A stretch of 32,873 nucleotides of DNA, from the NCBI GenBank assembly GCA_003225455.1, contig QIAB01000071.1:17852-50724 (forward strand), written 5' to 3'. The notes under the pieces are model-generated. The model did no database searches. It was not told where the DNA came from and saw only the letters and a program-made list of their open reading frames with translations. This document shows, piece by piece, positions 16,648 through 23,730 of this stretch; position 1 is the first letter of the stretch; every line of letters begins with the position of its first letter. The position numbers were made by a program, and so were the translations under genes. The stretch comes from Acidobacteriota bacterium (lineage in GTDB: Bacteria > Acidobacteriota > Terriglobia > Terriglobales > Acidobacteriaceae).

Positions 16648-17745
16648 ATGGCAACGACAGTCGCACAAACAAGGGTCTCGTTACCGTTCCCCGCGATGCG
16701 CGCGCAGCGCCTGCTCGTCTTTGGGGGAATTGCGCTGATTGCCGGCGGCATGCTCTTCGGTGACATCTTTGCGGTTTTTGTTTTGCATCAAAATGGCGGG
16801 GAAACGGGCGCTGCGCTGCTGGCCGCGACGAAAGCAGTGGCAGCGCAGAATCCGGCTGCGGTTAAAGAGACGTTCGCCCGAATCGGCGGCTTGCTGGAAG
16901 ATCGCGGCACCAAGGTGGACACACATGTTCACATGGCTGATGCCGGTTACTTGGCTCTGCTGCTGGCGCTGGTACAGCCTTATGTGGCCTTCTCGCCTGG
17001 GCGCAAAAAGTTTCTCGCGAAATTGTTTCTGGTAGGCGGTGTACTTCTGCCGATCGGCATCTTTCTGATCCATTACGTCGGGCTCGCGTACAGCCCATCT
17101 TCCGTGATCGGGTGGGCCAGCATTCTGGCAGATTCGGCTGGCGCGCTGATGATCGTCGCTCTGTTCGGAGAGGCTTGGGGGTTGCTCAACTATTTTCGCA
17201 GCAGACCCGCAGTGGAAAGCGAACTTCCACAGGATCGAAGCTGGGAAAGCCGTGTACTCCTTTCTGGCGGAACAGTGCTGGTGCTGCTGGGGTTTCTGTA
17301 CGGCGCCTGGTACGCAGGGGTGAACTTGTACGAGCAAGAAGCGAGAGAGGCAAAGATATTCAGCACAATGCTGGATTCTGCCGTCGCAAATAGCTCGGCA
17401 GCCGCAGAATCCGTGAACGCGTACGGCATGCTTGCGGCTGAGAAAGCGGTCGAGATCGCAGCGCACTCCCACATCATCGAATTTGGCTTGCTTGCTATTC
17501 TGCTTTCTTTTATCCAGCCGTACGTTTTTCTTCGCGATGTTTGGAAGCGGCGCTGGGTGATGTTGCTGCTCGCAGGTTCGGTCATTCTTCCAATATTTGT
17601 ATTGCTGGAACTTCGGTTTGGCTTGATTGCGGGCGGCATAGCTGATATCGGCGGTGTGATGGTAATTGTCGCGCTTGTTGGAATGCTGGTGGGCATACTG
17701 CGCTACAGCGGAAGCCTCGACGTGCGTGCCGGTGGCTTATCGTGA
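16648..17745 (+). CDS. Unknown membrane protein made of two tandem copies of a four-helix unit
   Basis: A 365-residue integral membrane protein of no family I can name. It contains two homologous halves. Half 1 (about 17-190) has LLVFGGIALIAGGMLFGDIF, a polar loop, VDTHVHMADAGYLALLLALVQPYV, a Gly/Pro-rich helix VGGVLLPIGIFLIHYVGL, and a last helix ASILADSAGALMIVALFGEAWGLL. Half 2 (about 203-360) repeats the order: VLLSGGTVLVLLGFLYGAWYAG, a loop, IAAHSHIIEFGLLAILLSFIQPYV, LAGSVILPIFVLLELRFGL, IADIGGVMVIVALVGMLVGIL. Each half has an HxH motif at the start of its second helix. The next gene overlaps it by GTGA and encodes a third copy. A role in electron transfer, metal or haem binding, or quinone handling is possible but unproven. 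Confidence 0.8.
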   Translation: MATTVAQTRVSLPFPAMRAQRLLVFGGIALIAGGMLFGDIFAVFVLHQNGGETGAALLAATKAVAAQNPAAVKETFARIGGLLEDRGTKVDTHVHMADAGYLALLLALVQPYVAFSPGRKKFLAKLFLVGGVLLPIGIFLIHYVGLAYSPSSVIGWASILADSAGALMIVALFGEAWGLLNYFRSRPAVESELPQDRSWESRVLLSGGTVLVLLGFLYGAWYAGVNLYEQEAREAKIFSTMLDSAVANSSAAAESVNAYGMLAAEKAVEIAAHSHIIEFGLLAILLSFIQPYVFLRDVWKRRWVMLLLAGSVILPIFVLLELRFGLIAGGIADIGGVMVIVALVGMLVGILRYSGSLDVRAGGLS

Positions 17746-18239
17746 GCCGTGCGAGGAAGGTTCTTATTTTCGGCGGCATTGCGCTTGCAGCATTTGGGAT
17801 GCTCTACGGGCTTTACTATGCGGTGTTTGTCGAGCATCAGACTCTGGATCAGATGGGCGGCTCGCTGGCTGCTGCGTTCGTGGATGCGGCGCAGAGGAAC
17901 ATGCCCGAGTCGCACATGGCGTTGGATGCCTATGCTTCCACGAAATATGATTATGTTCGTCAAGTAGATGTGCATTCGCATTGGATCGGCTTGGCAATGT
18001 TGATGATTGTGATGGGAGCGGCATTCGACCGTCTGGGATTTGGTCAGCGGATACAGTTGGCGATCGCCTGGGGATTACTTACCGGTTCTGTGCTTTTTCC
18101 GCTGGGGGTGATCCTGCAAACCGTGGGTCATGGCAGCGCGTTTGCTTCAGCGGCGGCGATTCTTGGATCGGGGCTGGTGATCATCGCGTTGGCGGTTACA
18201 GCGGTTGGTTTTGTACGGGAGAGAACTGCTTCGCAGTAG
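17742..18239 (+). CDS. Unknown four-helix membrane protein, single copy of the same repeated unit
   Basis: A 165-residue membrane protein beginning at GTG 17742, overlapping the previous stop by four bases (GTGA). Its layout matches one half of the upstream protein: VLIFGGIALAAFGMLYGLYYAVFVEHQ (about 7-33), a polar loop, VDVHSHWIGLAMLMIVMGAAFDRL (about 75-98), WGLLTGSVLFPLGVILQTVGHG (about 108-129), AAAILGSGLVIIALAVTAVGFV (about 136-157). The HxH motif is again present. The two genes probably form one complex. They lie just upstream of the molybdenum hydroxylase genes, which hints at an association, but no motif fixes a function. Confidence 0.78.
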   Translation: MSRARKVLIFGGIALAAFGMLYGLYYAVFVEHQTLDQMGGSLAAAFVDAAQRNMPESHMALDAYASTKYDYVRQVDVHSHWIGLAMLMIVMGAAFDRLGFGQRIQLAIAWGLLTGSVLFPLGVILQTVGHGSAFASAAAILGSGLVIIALAVTAVGFVRERTASQ

Positions 18240-18250
18240 CTCCACTTGCC

Positions 18251-18350
18251 GAGGGCAAGATGCCCTCGGGACAGCCGGCAAGATGCCGGCGCTACACTTT
18301 AGGCGAGACGCCGGCGCTACGCTTTAGACACGATGCCGGCGCTACGTTTG
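18251..18350. repeat. Hairpin followed by three tandem 25-base repeats
   Basis: A perfect seven-base hairpin GAGGGCA / TGCCCTC with an AGA loop (18251-18267) is followed by GCCGGC-AAGAT-GCCGGC and three direct copies of GAYGCCGGCGCTAC starting at 18282, 18307 and 18332, an exact 25-base period. Copies 1 and 2 share the CTTTAG tail; copy 3 drifts. The same hairpin-plus-GGCGCTACA arrangement recurs at 22711-22766, so this is one member of a dispersed family with a local expansion. It occupies most of the 134-base gap before the molybdenum hydroxylase genes. Confidence 0.85.
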
Positions 18351-18373
18351 GATTAAGCTGCGGCTGCTAAGAC

Positions 18374-19247
18374 ATGTATCCCAGGACATTTCACTATCAC
18401 CGCGCGAGTTCGCTGAAAGAAGCGGCTGTCATGCTTTCTCAGCTCGGCGAAGAAGCCAAACTGCTGGCAGGCGGCCAGAGCCTGATTCCGCTGATGAAGT
18501 TGCGGTTCGCTAATCCCAAACATCTTGTGGATCTGAATTTCATTTCTGGGACGTCATACATCAAGGAAGAAAACGGCGGGCTTCGATTTGGCCCCATGAC
18601 GCGCCATGCAGAAATCGAAGCTTCATCCCAGGCGGCCAAAATTCCAATTGTCCGCGATTGCGCGGCTGGAATTGCGGACGCGCATTGGCGGATCGCTTGC
18701 CGAAGCCGATCCCAGCGGCGATTGGGCTGCGGTGCTGATGACGCTGCAAACCGACGTACGCTGTCTGGGTCCAAAGGGCGAACGAACAGTGCCGCTCGCG
18801 AACTTCATCAAAGACGCGTACACCACCGAGCTCGCTCATGATGAATTGGTGAGTGAAGTGATCGTCCGTATCCCTGCCAAAAATAGCGGCGGCGCGTATC
18901 TCGCGTTCAAGCGATCGGCGCCGGTATATCCAACAGCAAGTGCCGCTGTTCAGCTCACTATGGATGGCGATACATGCAGAGACGTCGCGATTGTGCTGGG
19001 CTGTGTAGGGTTGACTCCTATCAAGGTAAAAGAGGCCGAACCTATGTTGCGCGGGGTGCAGATAAACGATAAGGCTATCTCGGCGGCTGTGGAAAGCGCC
19101 CACGCGGCTGCCGATCCTCAATCCGACATGCGCGGCTCGGCCGAATACAAGCGCACGCTGGTTGGAGCTCTGGTGAAACGAGCCATCGAAATTGCAGTCC
19201 GCCGCGCCCGTGGCGAGCAAGTCGAGGTAAGCCACATCTATGCCTGA
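18374..19247 (+). pseudogene. Molybdenum hydroxylase FAD-binding subunit (CoxM-like), frameshifted by a short deletion
   Basis: The FAD subunit passes electrons from the molybdenum and 2Fe-2S subunits to FAD. It starts at ATG 18374 (MYPRTFHYHRASSLKEA) and carries the first FAD motif LLAGGQSLIPLMKLR. After IVRDCAAGIADA (to 18682) the frame breaks. The correct continuation IGGSLAEADPSGDWAAVLMTL begins at 18684 in the next frame and runs to a normal end (VEVSHIYA) at 19247. Family members have about seven residues, roughly QVRNRGT, between these points, so about 20 bases appear deleted, which removes part of the second FAD-binding loop. Its stop overlaps the 2Fe-2S gene by eight bases. It is either a fresh pseudogene or an assembly or sequencing error; everything else looks intact. 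Confidence 0.87.
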
Positions 19248-19728
19248 CACTATCCAGAGCGTCGCTATTAAAGTGAATGTCAACGGCAAGCCTCGCTCGC
19301 TTAAGGTCGAGCCGCGCATGCTGCTGGTGGAAATGCTGCGCGAGGCCCTCGATCTCACGGGCACGCACGTTGGCTGCGACACTACTTATTGTGGGGCTTG
19401 TACGGTGTTGATGAACGGCGCGGCTGTGAAATCGTGCACCATGTTTGCTGTTCAGGCCGACGGCGCGGAGATCACAACGGTAGAAGGGCTGGAAAGAGAC
19501 GGCCAGCTTCATCCCATCCAAAAGGCTTTCGGCGATGCTTACGGCTTGCAATGCGGGTATTGCACGCCTGGTTTGATGCTTTCGGCGCATCACTTGCTCT
19601 CCCGCAACCAGCAGCCAAGTGAAAAAGATATCCGCAAGGCGATCGCCGGCAACACCTGCCGCTGCACCGGATATCAGAACGTTCTCAAAGCGATTCAGTT
19701 AGCCGCGCAGAATATGAAAGGGGCCTGA
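19240..19728 (+). CDS. Molybdenum hydroxylase 2Fe-2S subunit (CoxS-like)
   Basis: A 162-residue electron-transfer subunit with two [2Fe-2S] clusters. The plant-ferredoxin-type cluster is bound by Cys46, Cys51, Cys54 and Cys66 (GCDTTYCGACTV, then KSC). The second, all-helical cluster domain has Cys105 and Cys108 (QCGYCTPG) and Cys140 and Cys142 (NTCRCTGYQN). Length and spacing match CoxS/xanthine-dehydrogenase small subunits. It overlaps the FAD subunit gene by eight bases and precedes the CoxG-like gene by three bases. It is complete and should fold even if the FAD subunit is broken. Confidence 0.95.
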   Translation: MPDTIQSVAIKVNVNGKPRSLKVEPRMLLVEMLREALDLTGTHVGCDTTYCGACTVLMNGAAVKSCTMFAVQADGAEITTVEGLERDGQLHPIQKAFGDAYGLQCGYCTPGLMLSAHHLLSRNQQPSEKDIRKAIAGNTCRCTGYQNVLKAIQLAAQNMKGA

Positions 19729-19731
19729 GCG

Positions 19732-20172
19732 ATGGCGATCAAGTTCGGCGGTGAGTTTGAAGTCAAGAAAACTCCCGAGGAAGTGTATGACTTTCTCACC
19801 AATCCCCAAAAATTCGCGCCGCTGTTACCCGACTTTCAAGGCATGACGCAGCAAGACTCGACTCACTTTACCGTGAAGGTCGATGTAGGCATTTCCTACA
19901 TCAAAGGGACGGCAGAGGTGAAGATGCAACTGGCCGAAGCAGATCGCCCTAAGCGGGCGCAATATAAGGGGCAAGGGAGCGTCGCAGGAGGGAATGTTTC
20001 GCTTACGGCAGGTTTTGATTTGTCACCTGTCGACAGCGGTACGAAAGTGGCCTGGCAAGGCGAAGCGACAGTTTTCGGACGCCTCACGTCTGTGGCTGGC
20101 GGATTGTTAGAGCCGCTGGGAAAGAAGAACGTCAAAAAGCTGATTGACGGATTGCAGGCTGCCTTGCAATGA
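19732..20172 (+). CDS. CoxG-like SRPBCC protein
   Basis: A 146-residue START/SRPBCC-fold protein of the carbon monoxide dehydrogenase subunit G family. It has the family opening FGGEFEVKKTPEEVYDFLTNPQKFAPLLPDF and the central VGISYIKGTAEVKMQL and KGQGSVAGGNVSLTAGFDLSPVDSGTKVAWQGEA. CoxG helps anchor CO dehydrogenase to the membrane in Oligotropha; relatives occur with many other molybdenum hydroxylases and may bind substrate or lipid. Unlike some CoxG proteins it has no C-terminal membrane helix. It lies directly between the 2Fe-2S and large-subunit genes, so it very probably serves this enzyme. Confidence 0.9.
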   Translation: MAIKFGGEFEVKKTPEEVYDFLTNPQKFAPLLPDFQGMTQQDSTHFTVKVDVGISYIKGTAEVKMQLAEADRPKRAQYKGQGSVAGGNVSLTAGFDLSPVDSGTKVAWQGEATVFGRLTSVAGGLLEPLGKKNVKKLIDGLQAALQ

Positions 20173-20180
20173 ACACGTAG

Positions 20181-20202
20181 GGACAGCCGCCTTCGGCTGT
20201 CC
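20181..20202. repeat. Perfect palindromic hairpin between the CoxG-like and large-subunit genes
   Basis: GGACAGCCG (20181-20189) pairs perfectly with CGGCTGTCC (20194-20202) around a CCTT loop. The sequence belongs to the dispersed GGACAGCC/GTCC palindrome family also seen at 18251-18350 and 22711-22766. There is no following T-run, so a terminator is unlikely. Confidence 0.8.
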
Positions 20203-20240
20203 AAGCTCGGCTCAGGAAGGAAAAAGGGACGGGAGAATCA

Positions 20241-22703
20241 TTGGTGGGTTCGGAAGATCACAACAAGAATTGGGTTGGCAAGCCTCTTCCCCGCAAAGAA
20301 GAGAATCGCCTCCTGCGCGGTCGCGGCAAGTTTGCCGACGACATCAAGCTGCGCGATTTGCTGTATCTGCGTTTCGTGCGCTCTCCCTACGCGCACGCGA
20401 AGATGGTTAGCCTAGACACCTCTGCCGCTGAAGCGCTTCCCGGCGTTGTTTGTGCTTTGACTGGCGCCGAGATTGCACTGCAAACCCAGCCGTTCATTGA
20501 GATCGGGCCCGAGCCATTCGCCAAGATTAAGGATTATCCGATGGCGGTCTCGAAGGTTCGTTATCAGGGCGAGCCAGTGGCCGCAGTGGCAGCGGAATCG
20601 GCGGCAATCGCTGACGATGCAGCCGAACTTGTTCAGGTGGAATACGAGTCACTCGACCCGGTGGTTGATGCGGAGCAGGCCCTCGAAGATAAAAGCCTTC
20701 TGCACGATGAAGCCGGCACCAACCGCGTTTGGAATGGTGTTTTCGAGTATGGCGATGTCGAGAAGGCTTTCAAAGATGCAGCTTACGTCGTGAATATCGA
20801 CCGCTTGCACTTCCATCGTTTTTCCAGCACGCCCCTCGAGAACAATGTCGTCATCGCGGAATGGGACCCTAAAGATGAGCGCATCTATTACTCCTGCAAC
20901 AATTCGTTTCCTTCATTTGCGATTCAGTTTCTCGCCGCACACCTGAACGTTCACATTGACCGCATTCGCGTGGAGACCTCCGACATCGGCGGCAGCTTCG
21001 GCATAAAAATCACTAGTTACCCGCAGATGGCAGTCTGCGCGCTTGCTTCAAAAAAAGCTGGCGGACGTCCAGTTAAGTGGGTCGAGACCCGCTCTGAGCA
21101 CATGACTTCTAGCGCCCATGGCAACGAGCGGACATTCCGTGACACGCAGGTTGCGTTGGATAAAGACGGGGTGATTACTGCGATTGCGTCGCGGCATATC
21201 GACGATTGCGGGGCTTATCCTCGCTATGAGCCTCTGGGGTGCGTGATCTGGTCGCAGGTTTTCCCTGGTGTCTATCGATTCAAGAACGCGCGCATTGATT
21301 TCATACAGGCCGTGACCAATAAATGCCCGGTGGGCCCTAATCGTGGATATTCACGCATGCAGCACCTGTGGTTTTTGGAACGCGTTGTAGATATCTGCGC
21401 GCATGAATTGGGAATCCCGTCAGACGAGATGCGATTGCGCAACTATATCCGGACCGAAGAATTTCCTTATACGACGCCGAATGGTTGTGTCTACGACTCT
21501 GGCAACTATCCCAAGATGCTTGACATCGCAAAGCGCCTGATTGGCTGGGATGAATGGAAAAGGAAGCAGATCGAGGCACGGAAGCAAGGCCGGCTGATGG
21601 GCATCGGCATTGGAACCACGCTTGATTCAGGAACAAATAATTTTGGCCAGTCGCAAATTGTGAATCCCGGATTGCCTTATTCGGGCAACTCGCAGGGTGC
21701 GAATTGCAAGCTTGATATTTACGGCGAAGTCGTGGTCGCGGTAGGGTCTTGCCCGCAAGGCCAGGGGCATGAAACCACTGCTGCACAGGTAGTCGCGGAC
21801 GTCCTGAATATACATCCGGACCTGGTGACCGTGCGAACGGGCTTTGACACTGAGCGCAACGTGCACACGGGATTTTCGGGTACTTATGCCAGCCAGTTTG
21901 CGGTTTCGGGTCTTTCTGCCGTTCACGGAGCGGCGCAAAAGCTCAAAACAGAGATGAAGCAGCTTGGGGCATTCGCGTTGCGAGTGAAAGAAGATGAAAT
22001 CGAGTTCGGGATGGGTGCGCAAGGACCTGAGCTTCGCGCCAAGAACAACGGCAAGTGCATCAACTATTGGGGACTCGCCAATCTGGTAAACGCCAACAGC
22101 GCCGCGTTGCCACCTGAACTTTACGATGTCACACTGAACTGTCGTTACATTTGGCGAGCGCCCTTCAAAGTTCCAGACAAGCAGAAAAAATATGGCAACC
22201 TGACGCTGACTTACGCCTCGCAGCTTCACATCGCCGTGGTGGAAGTCGATCGCGAAACATTTATCCCTCGCATTTTGGATTATGTCGCGGTGGATGATTG
22301 CGGGACAGTGATTAATCCTGCCATTGTTGAAGGCCAGGTCTACGGCGCGACAGCACACGGTATTGGCGCGGCGCTGATGGAAAATTGCGTCTACGATGCG
22401 GTCGGCAACATGCTGACCAGCACGTTCAGTGATTACACGCCCATCACCGCTGTGAATATGCCGATCGTGAAATATGGCCATATCGAAACGCCGTCTCCGC
22501 ACAGCTACAGCGGCGCGAAAGGGATGGGCGAGGGCGGGGCCGCGCCGATTCACACCATTTCGGCGGCCTTGCAGGATGCATTATTCGATAACGGTATTGT
22601 GATCGAGGACTCGTTCAACAATGCCGATAGCCTATTCCGAGCTCTGGTCGGGAAAGAAACCAGCCAAGCGGAGACGTTGGTGAAAGTGGAGCGCCGAGTT
22701 TAG
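20241..22703 (+). CDS. Molybdenum hydroxylase large (molybdopterin-binding) subunit, xanthine dehydrogenase/CoxL superfamily
   Basis: The catalytic subunit of a Mo-Fe-S flavin hydroxylase, 820 aa from TTG 20241; GTG 20244 is equally possible, and GGGAG lies just upstream. The N-terminal a/b hammerhead domain begins RLLRGRGKFADDIKLRDLLYLRFVRSPYAHA. The Mo-cofactor domain shows ETSDIGGSFGIK, GSCPQGQGHETTAAQV and the C-terminal GAKGMGEGGAAP with the expected catalytic Glu (E764). The active-site loop reads CPVGPNRGYSRMQ, unlike the AYxCSFR loop of form I CO dehydrogenase and unlike the AYRGAGR loop of form II relatives. CO oxidation is therefore not supported; a hydroxylation of an unknown, possibly heterocyclic, substrate is more likely. 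Confidence 0.9.
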   Translation: MVGSEDHNKNWVGKPLPRKEENRLLRGRGKFADDIKLRDLLYLRFVRSPYAHAKMVSLDTSAAEALPGVVCALTGAEIALQTQPFIEIGPEPFAKIKDYPMAVSKVRYQGEPVAAVAAESAAIADDAAELVQVEYESLDPVVDAEQALEDKSLLHDEAGTNRVWNGVFEYGDVEKAFKDAAYVVNIDRLHFHRFSSTPLENNVVIAEWDPKDERIYYSCNNSFPSFAIQFLAAHLNVHIDRIRVETSDIGGSFGIKITSYPQMAVCALASKKAGGRPVKWVETRSEHMTSSAHGNERTFRDTQVALDKDGVITAIASRHIDDCGAYPRYEPLGCVIWSQVFPGVYRFKNARIDFIQAVTNKCPVGPNRGYSRMQHLWFLERVVDICAHELGIPSDEMRLRNYIRTEEFPYTTPNGCVYDSGNYPKMLDIAKRLIGWDEWKRKQIEARKQGRLMGIGIGTTLDSGTNNFGQSQIVNPGLPYSGNSQGANCKLDIYGEVVVAVGSCPQGQGHETTAAQVVADVLNIHPDLVTVRTGFDTERNVHTGFSGTYASQFAVSGLSAVHGAAQKLKTEMKQLGAFALRVKEDEIEFGMGAQGPELRAKNNGKCINYWGLANLVNANSAALPPELYDVTLNCRYIWRAPFKVPDKQKKYGNLTLTYASQLHIAVVEVDRETFIPRILDYVAVDDCGTVINPAIVEGQVYGATAHGIGAALMENCVYDAVGNMLTSTFSDYTPITAVNMPIVKYGHIETPSPHSYSGAKGMGEGGAAPIHTISAALQDALFDNGIVIEDSFNNADSLFRALVGKETSQAETLVKVERRV

Positions 22704-22710
22704 ATGTATC

Positions 22711-22766
22711 CCGGGACCGGCGGGCGAGGACACCCGCCAGACAGCCGGCGAGACGCTGGCGCTACA
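22711..22766. repeat. Palindromic repeat, same family as 18251-18350
   Basis: Contains the hairpin GGCGGG (22719-22724) / CCCGCC (22733-22738), followed by ACAGCCGGCGAGACGCTGG and CGCTACA, which matches the hairpin-plus-GGCGCTACA layout upstream of the molybdenum hydroxylase genes. It fills the 64-base gap before the next gene and ends right at its start codon. Confidence 0.75.
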
Positions 22767-22767
22767 T

Positions 22768-23730
22768 ATGCAACGAGTGTGCATTATCGGTTGTGGAGCA
22801 ATCGGAAGTCTCTACGCCGCGCATTTGGCGCGGGTGACAGAAGTCTGGTGCTTGGTCCGGCGCGAAGAACATGCGCAAGCGCTGAATCGTGAAGGCTTAA
22901 GAGTTTCAGGGAGGCACAAATTTCACGTGACGTTGAAGGCGACCACGCGGCCCGAGGATCTGCCAGATTGCGATCTTGGAATCGTTGCCACAAAAGCCGC
23001 GCAGGTAGCGGATTCCATTGCTCCAGTTGGCCATCATTTCGATGGCGGAGCGATCATTTCCGCGCAAAACGGTTTAGGAAGTGAGGAGATCATTGCCGAG
23101 CACACCCGAGGGCACGTAATCCGCGGCACAACTTTTATGAGCGGTACGAAGCACAGTGACACGAACGTACAGTACGAACTCGACACTGCGACGTGGCTCG
23201 GCCCATTTGAGCCGCGTGCTACCCCCTACGCAACCGTGGAGCAGGCTGCTGAACTAATTGTTTCCGGCGGTCTGAAAGCAGAAGCCTTGCACGACGCGCG
23301 TCCGGCACAGTGGTCGAAACTGATCTTCAATGCGTCGGTAAACGGCGTGTCGGCTTTGACCGGGTTACCGCATTCGCCGCACTTTGCCGATGAGAGCGAC
23401 TTTGGTGGCCTCGGTCATCTGCTGCATGAACTAATTAACGAGGGCAAACGTGTGGCGGCCGCAGCCGGAGTCGAGCTTCACCAAGATCCGTGGGAGATGA
23501 ACAAAATTGGCGCTATGACGAATCATCCGCCGTCGATGCTTTACGACGTGCGCCACCAGTTGCCAACGGAGATTGACTTCCTTAGCGGCGCAATCGCGCG
23601 CGAGGCCAGCCGGGTTGGCGTGCCGGCTCCACTGCATACTGCCGTCTACAGACTCATCAAAGGCAAAGAAGCGGCTTGGACGTTTCAGGACGAAAATTCT
23701 CCGGTAGCGATCCAAAGGACGGCACACTGA
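22768..23730 (+). CDS. Ketopantoate reductase-like NAD(P)H dehydrogenase (ApbA/PanE family), copy 1
   Basis: A 320-residue 2-hydroxyacid-type dehydrogenase. The Rossmann motif is VCIIGCGAIGSLYAAHLA (residues about 4-21), and the catalytic block is ARPAQWSKLIFNASVNGVSALTG, with the conserved Lys and Asn, plus SMLYDVRHQLPTEIDFLSGAIAREA at the C-terminus. All PanE blocks are present. Its genome position, with an M24 and an M20 protein immediately after and a paralogue at 27473-28396, argues for reduction of a cluster-specific 2-oxo acid rather than pantothenate synthesis, though the latter cannot be excluded. The next gene overlaps its stop (TGATG). Confidence 0.88.
   Translation: MQRVCIIGCGAIGSLYAAHLARVTEVWCLVRREEHAQALNREGLRVSGRHKFHVTLKATTRPEDLPDCDLGIVATKAAQVADSIAPVGHHFDGGAIISAQNGLGSEEIIAEHTRGHVIRGTTFMSGTKHSDTNVQYELDTATWLGPFEPRATPYATVEQAAELIVSGGLKAEALHDARPAQWSKLIFNASVNGVSALTGLPHSPHFADESDFGGLGHLLHELINEGKRVAAAAGVELHQDPWEMNKIGAMTNHPPSMLYDVRHQLPTEIDFLSGAIAREASRVGVPAPLHTAVYRLIKGKEAAWTFQDENSPVAIQRTAH

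Noticed and set aside
18282-18350. CRISPR array
   Set aside because: The repeats are directly adjacent with a 25-base period and no unique spacers, and no cas genes are nearby.
21627-22553. 308-codon frame antisense to the Mo hydroxylase large subunit
   Set aside because: It mirrors the third-position bias of the real gene and shows no recognisable motif.
18374-22703. Aerobic carbon monoxide dehydrogenase operon
   Set aside because: The subunit set is similar, but the large-subunit loop lacks the AYxCSFR signature needed for CO oxidation.
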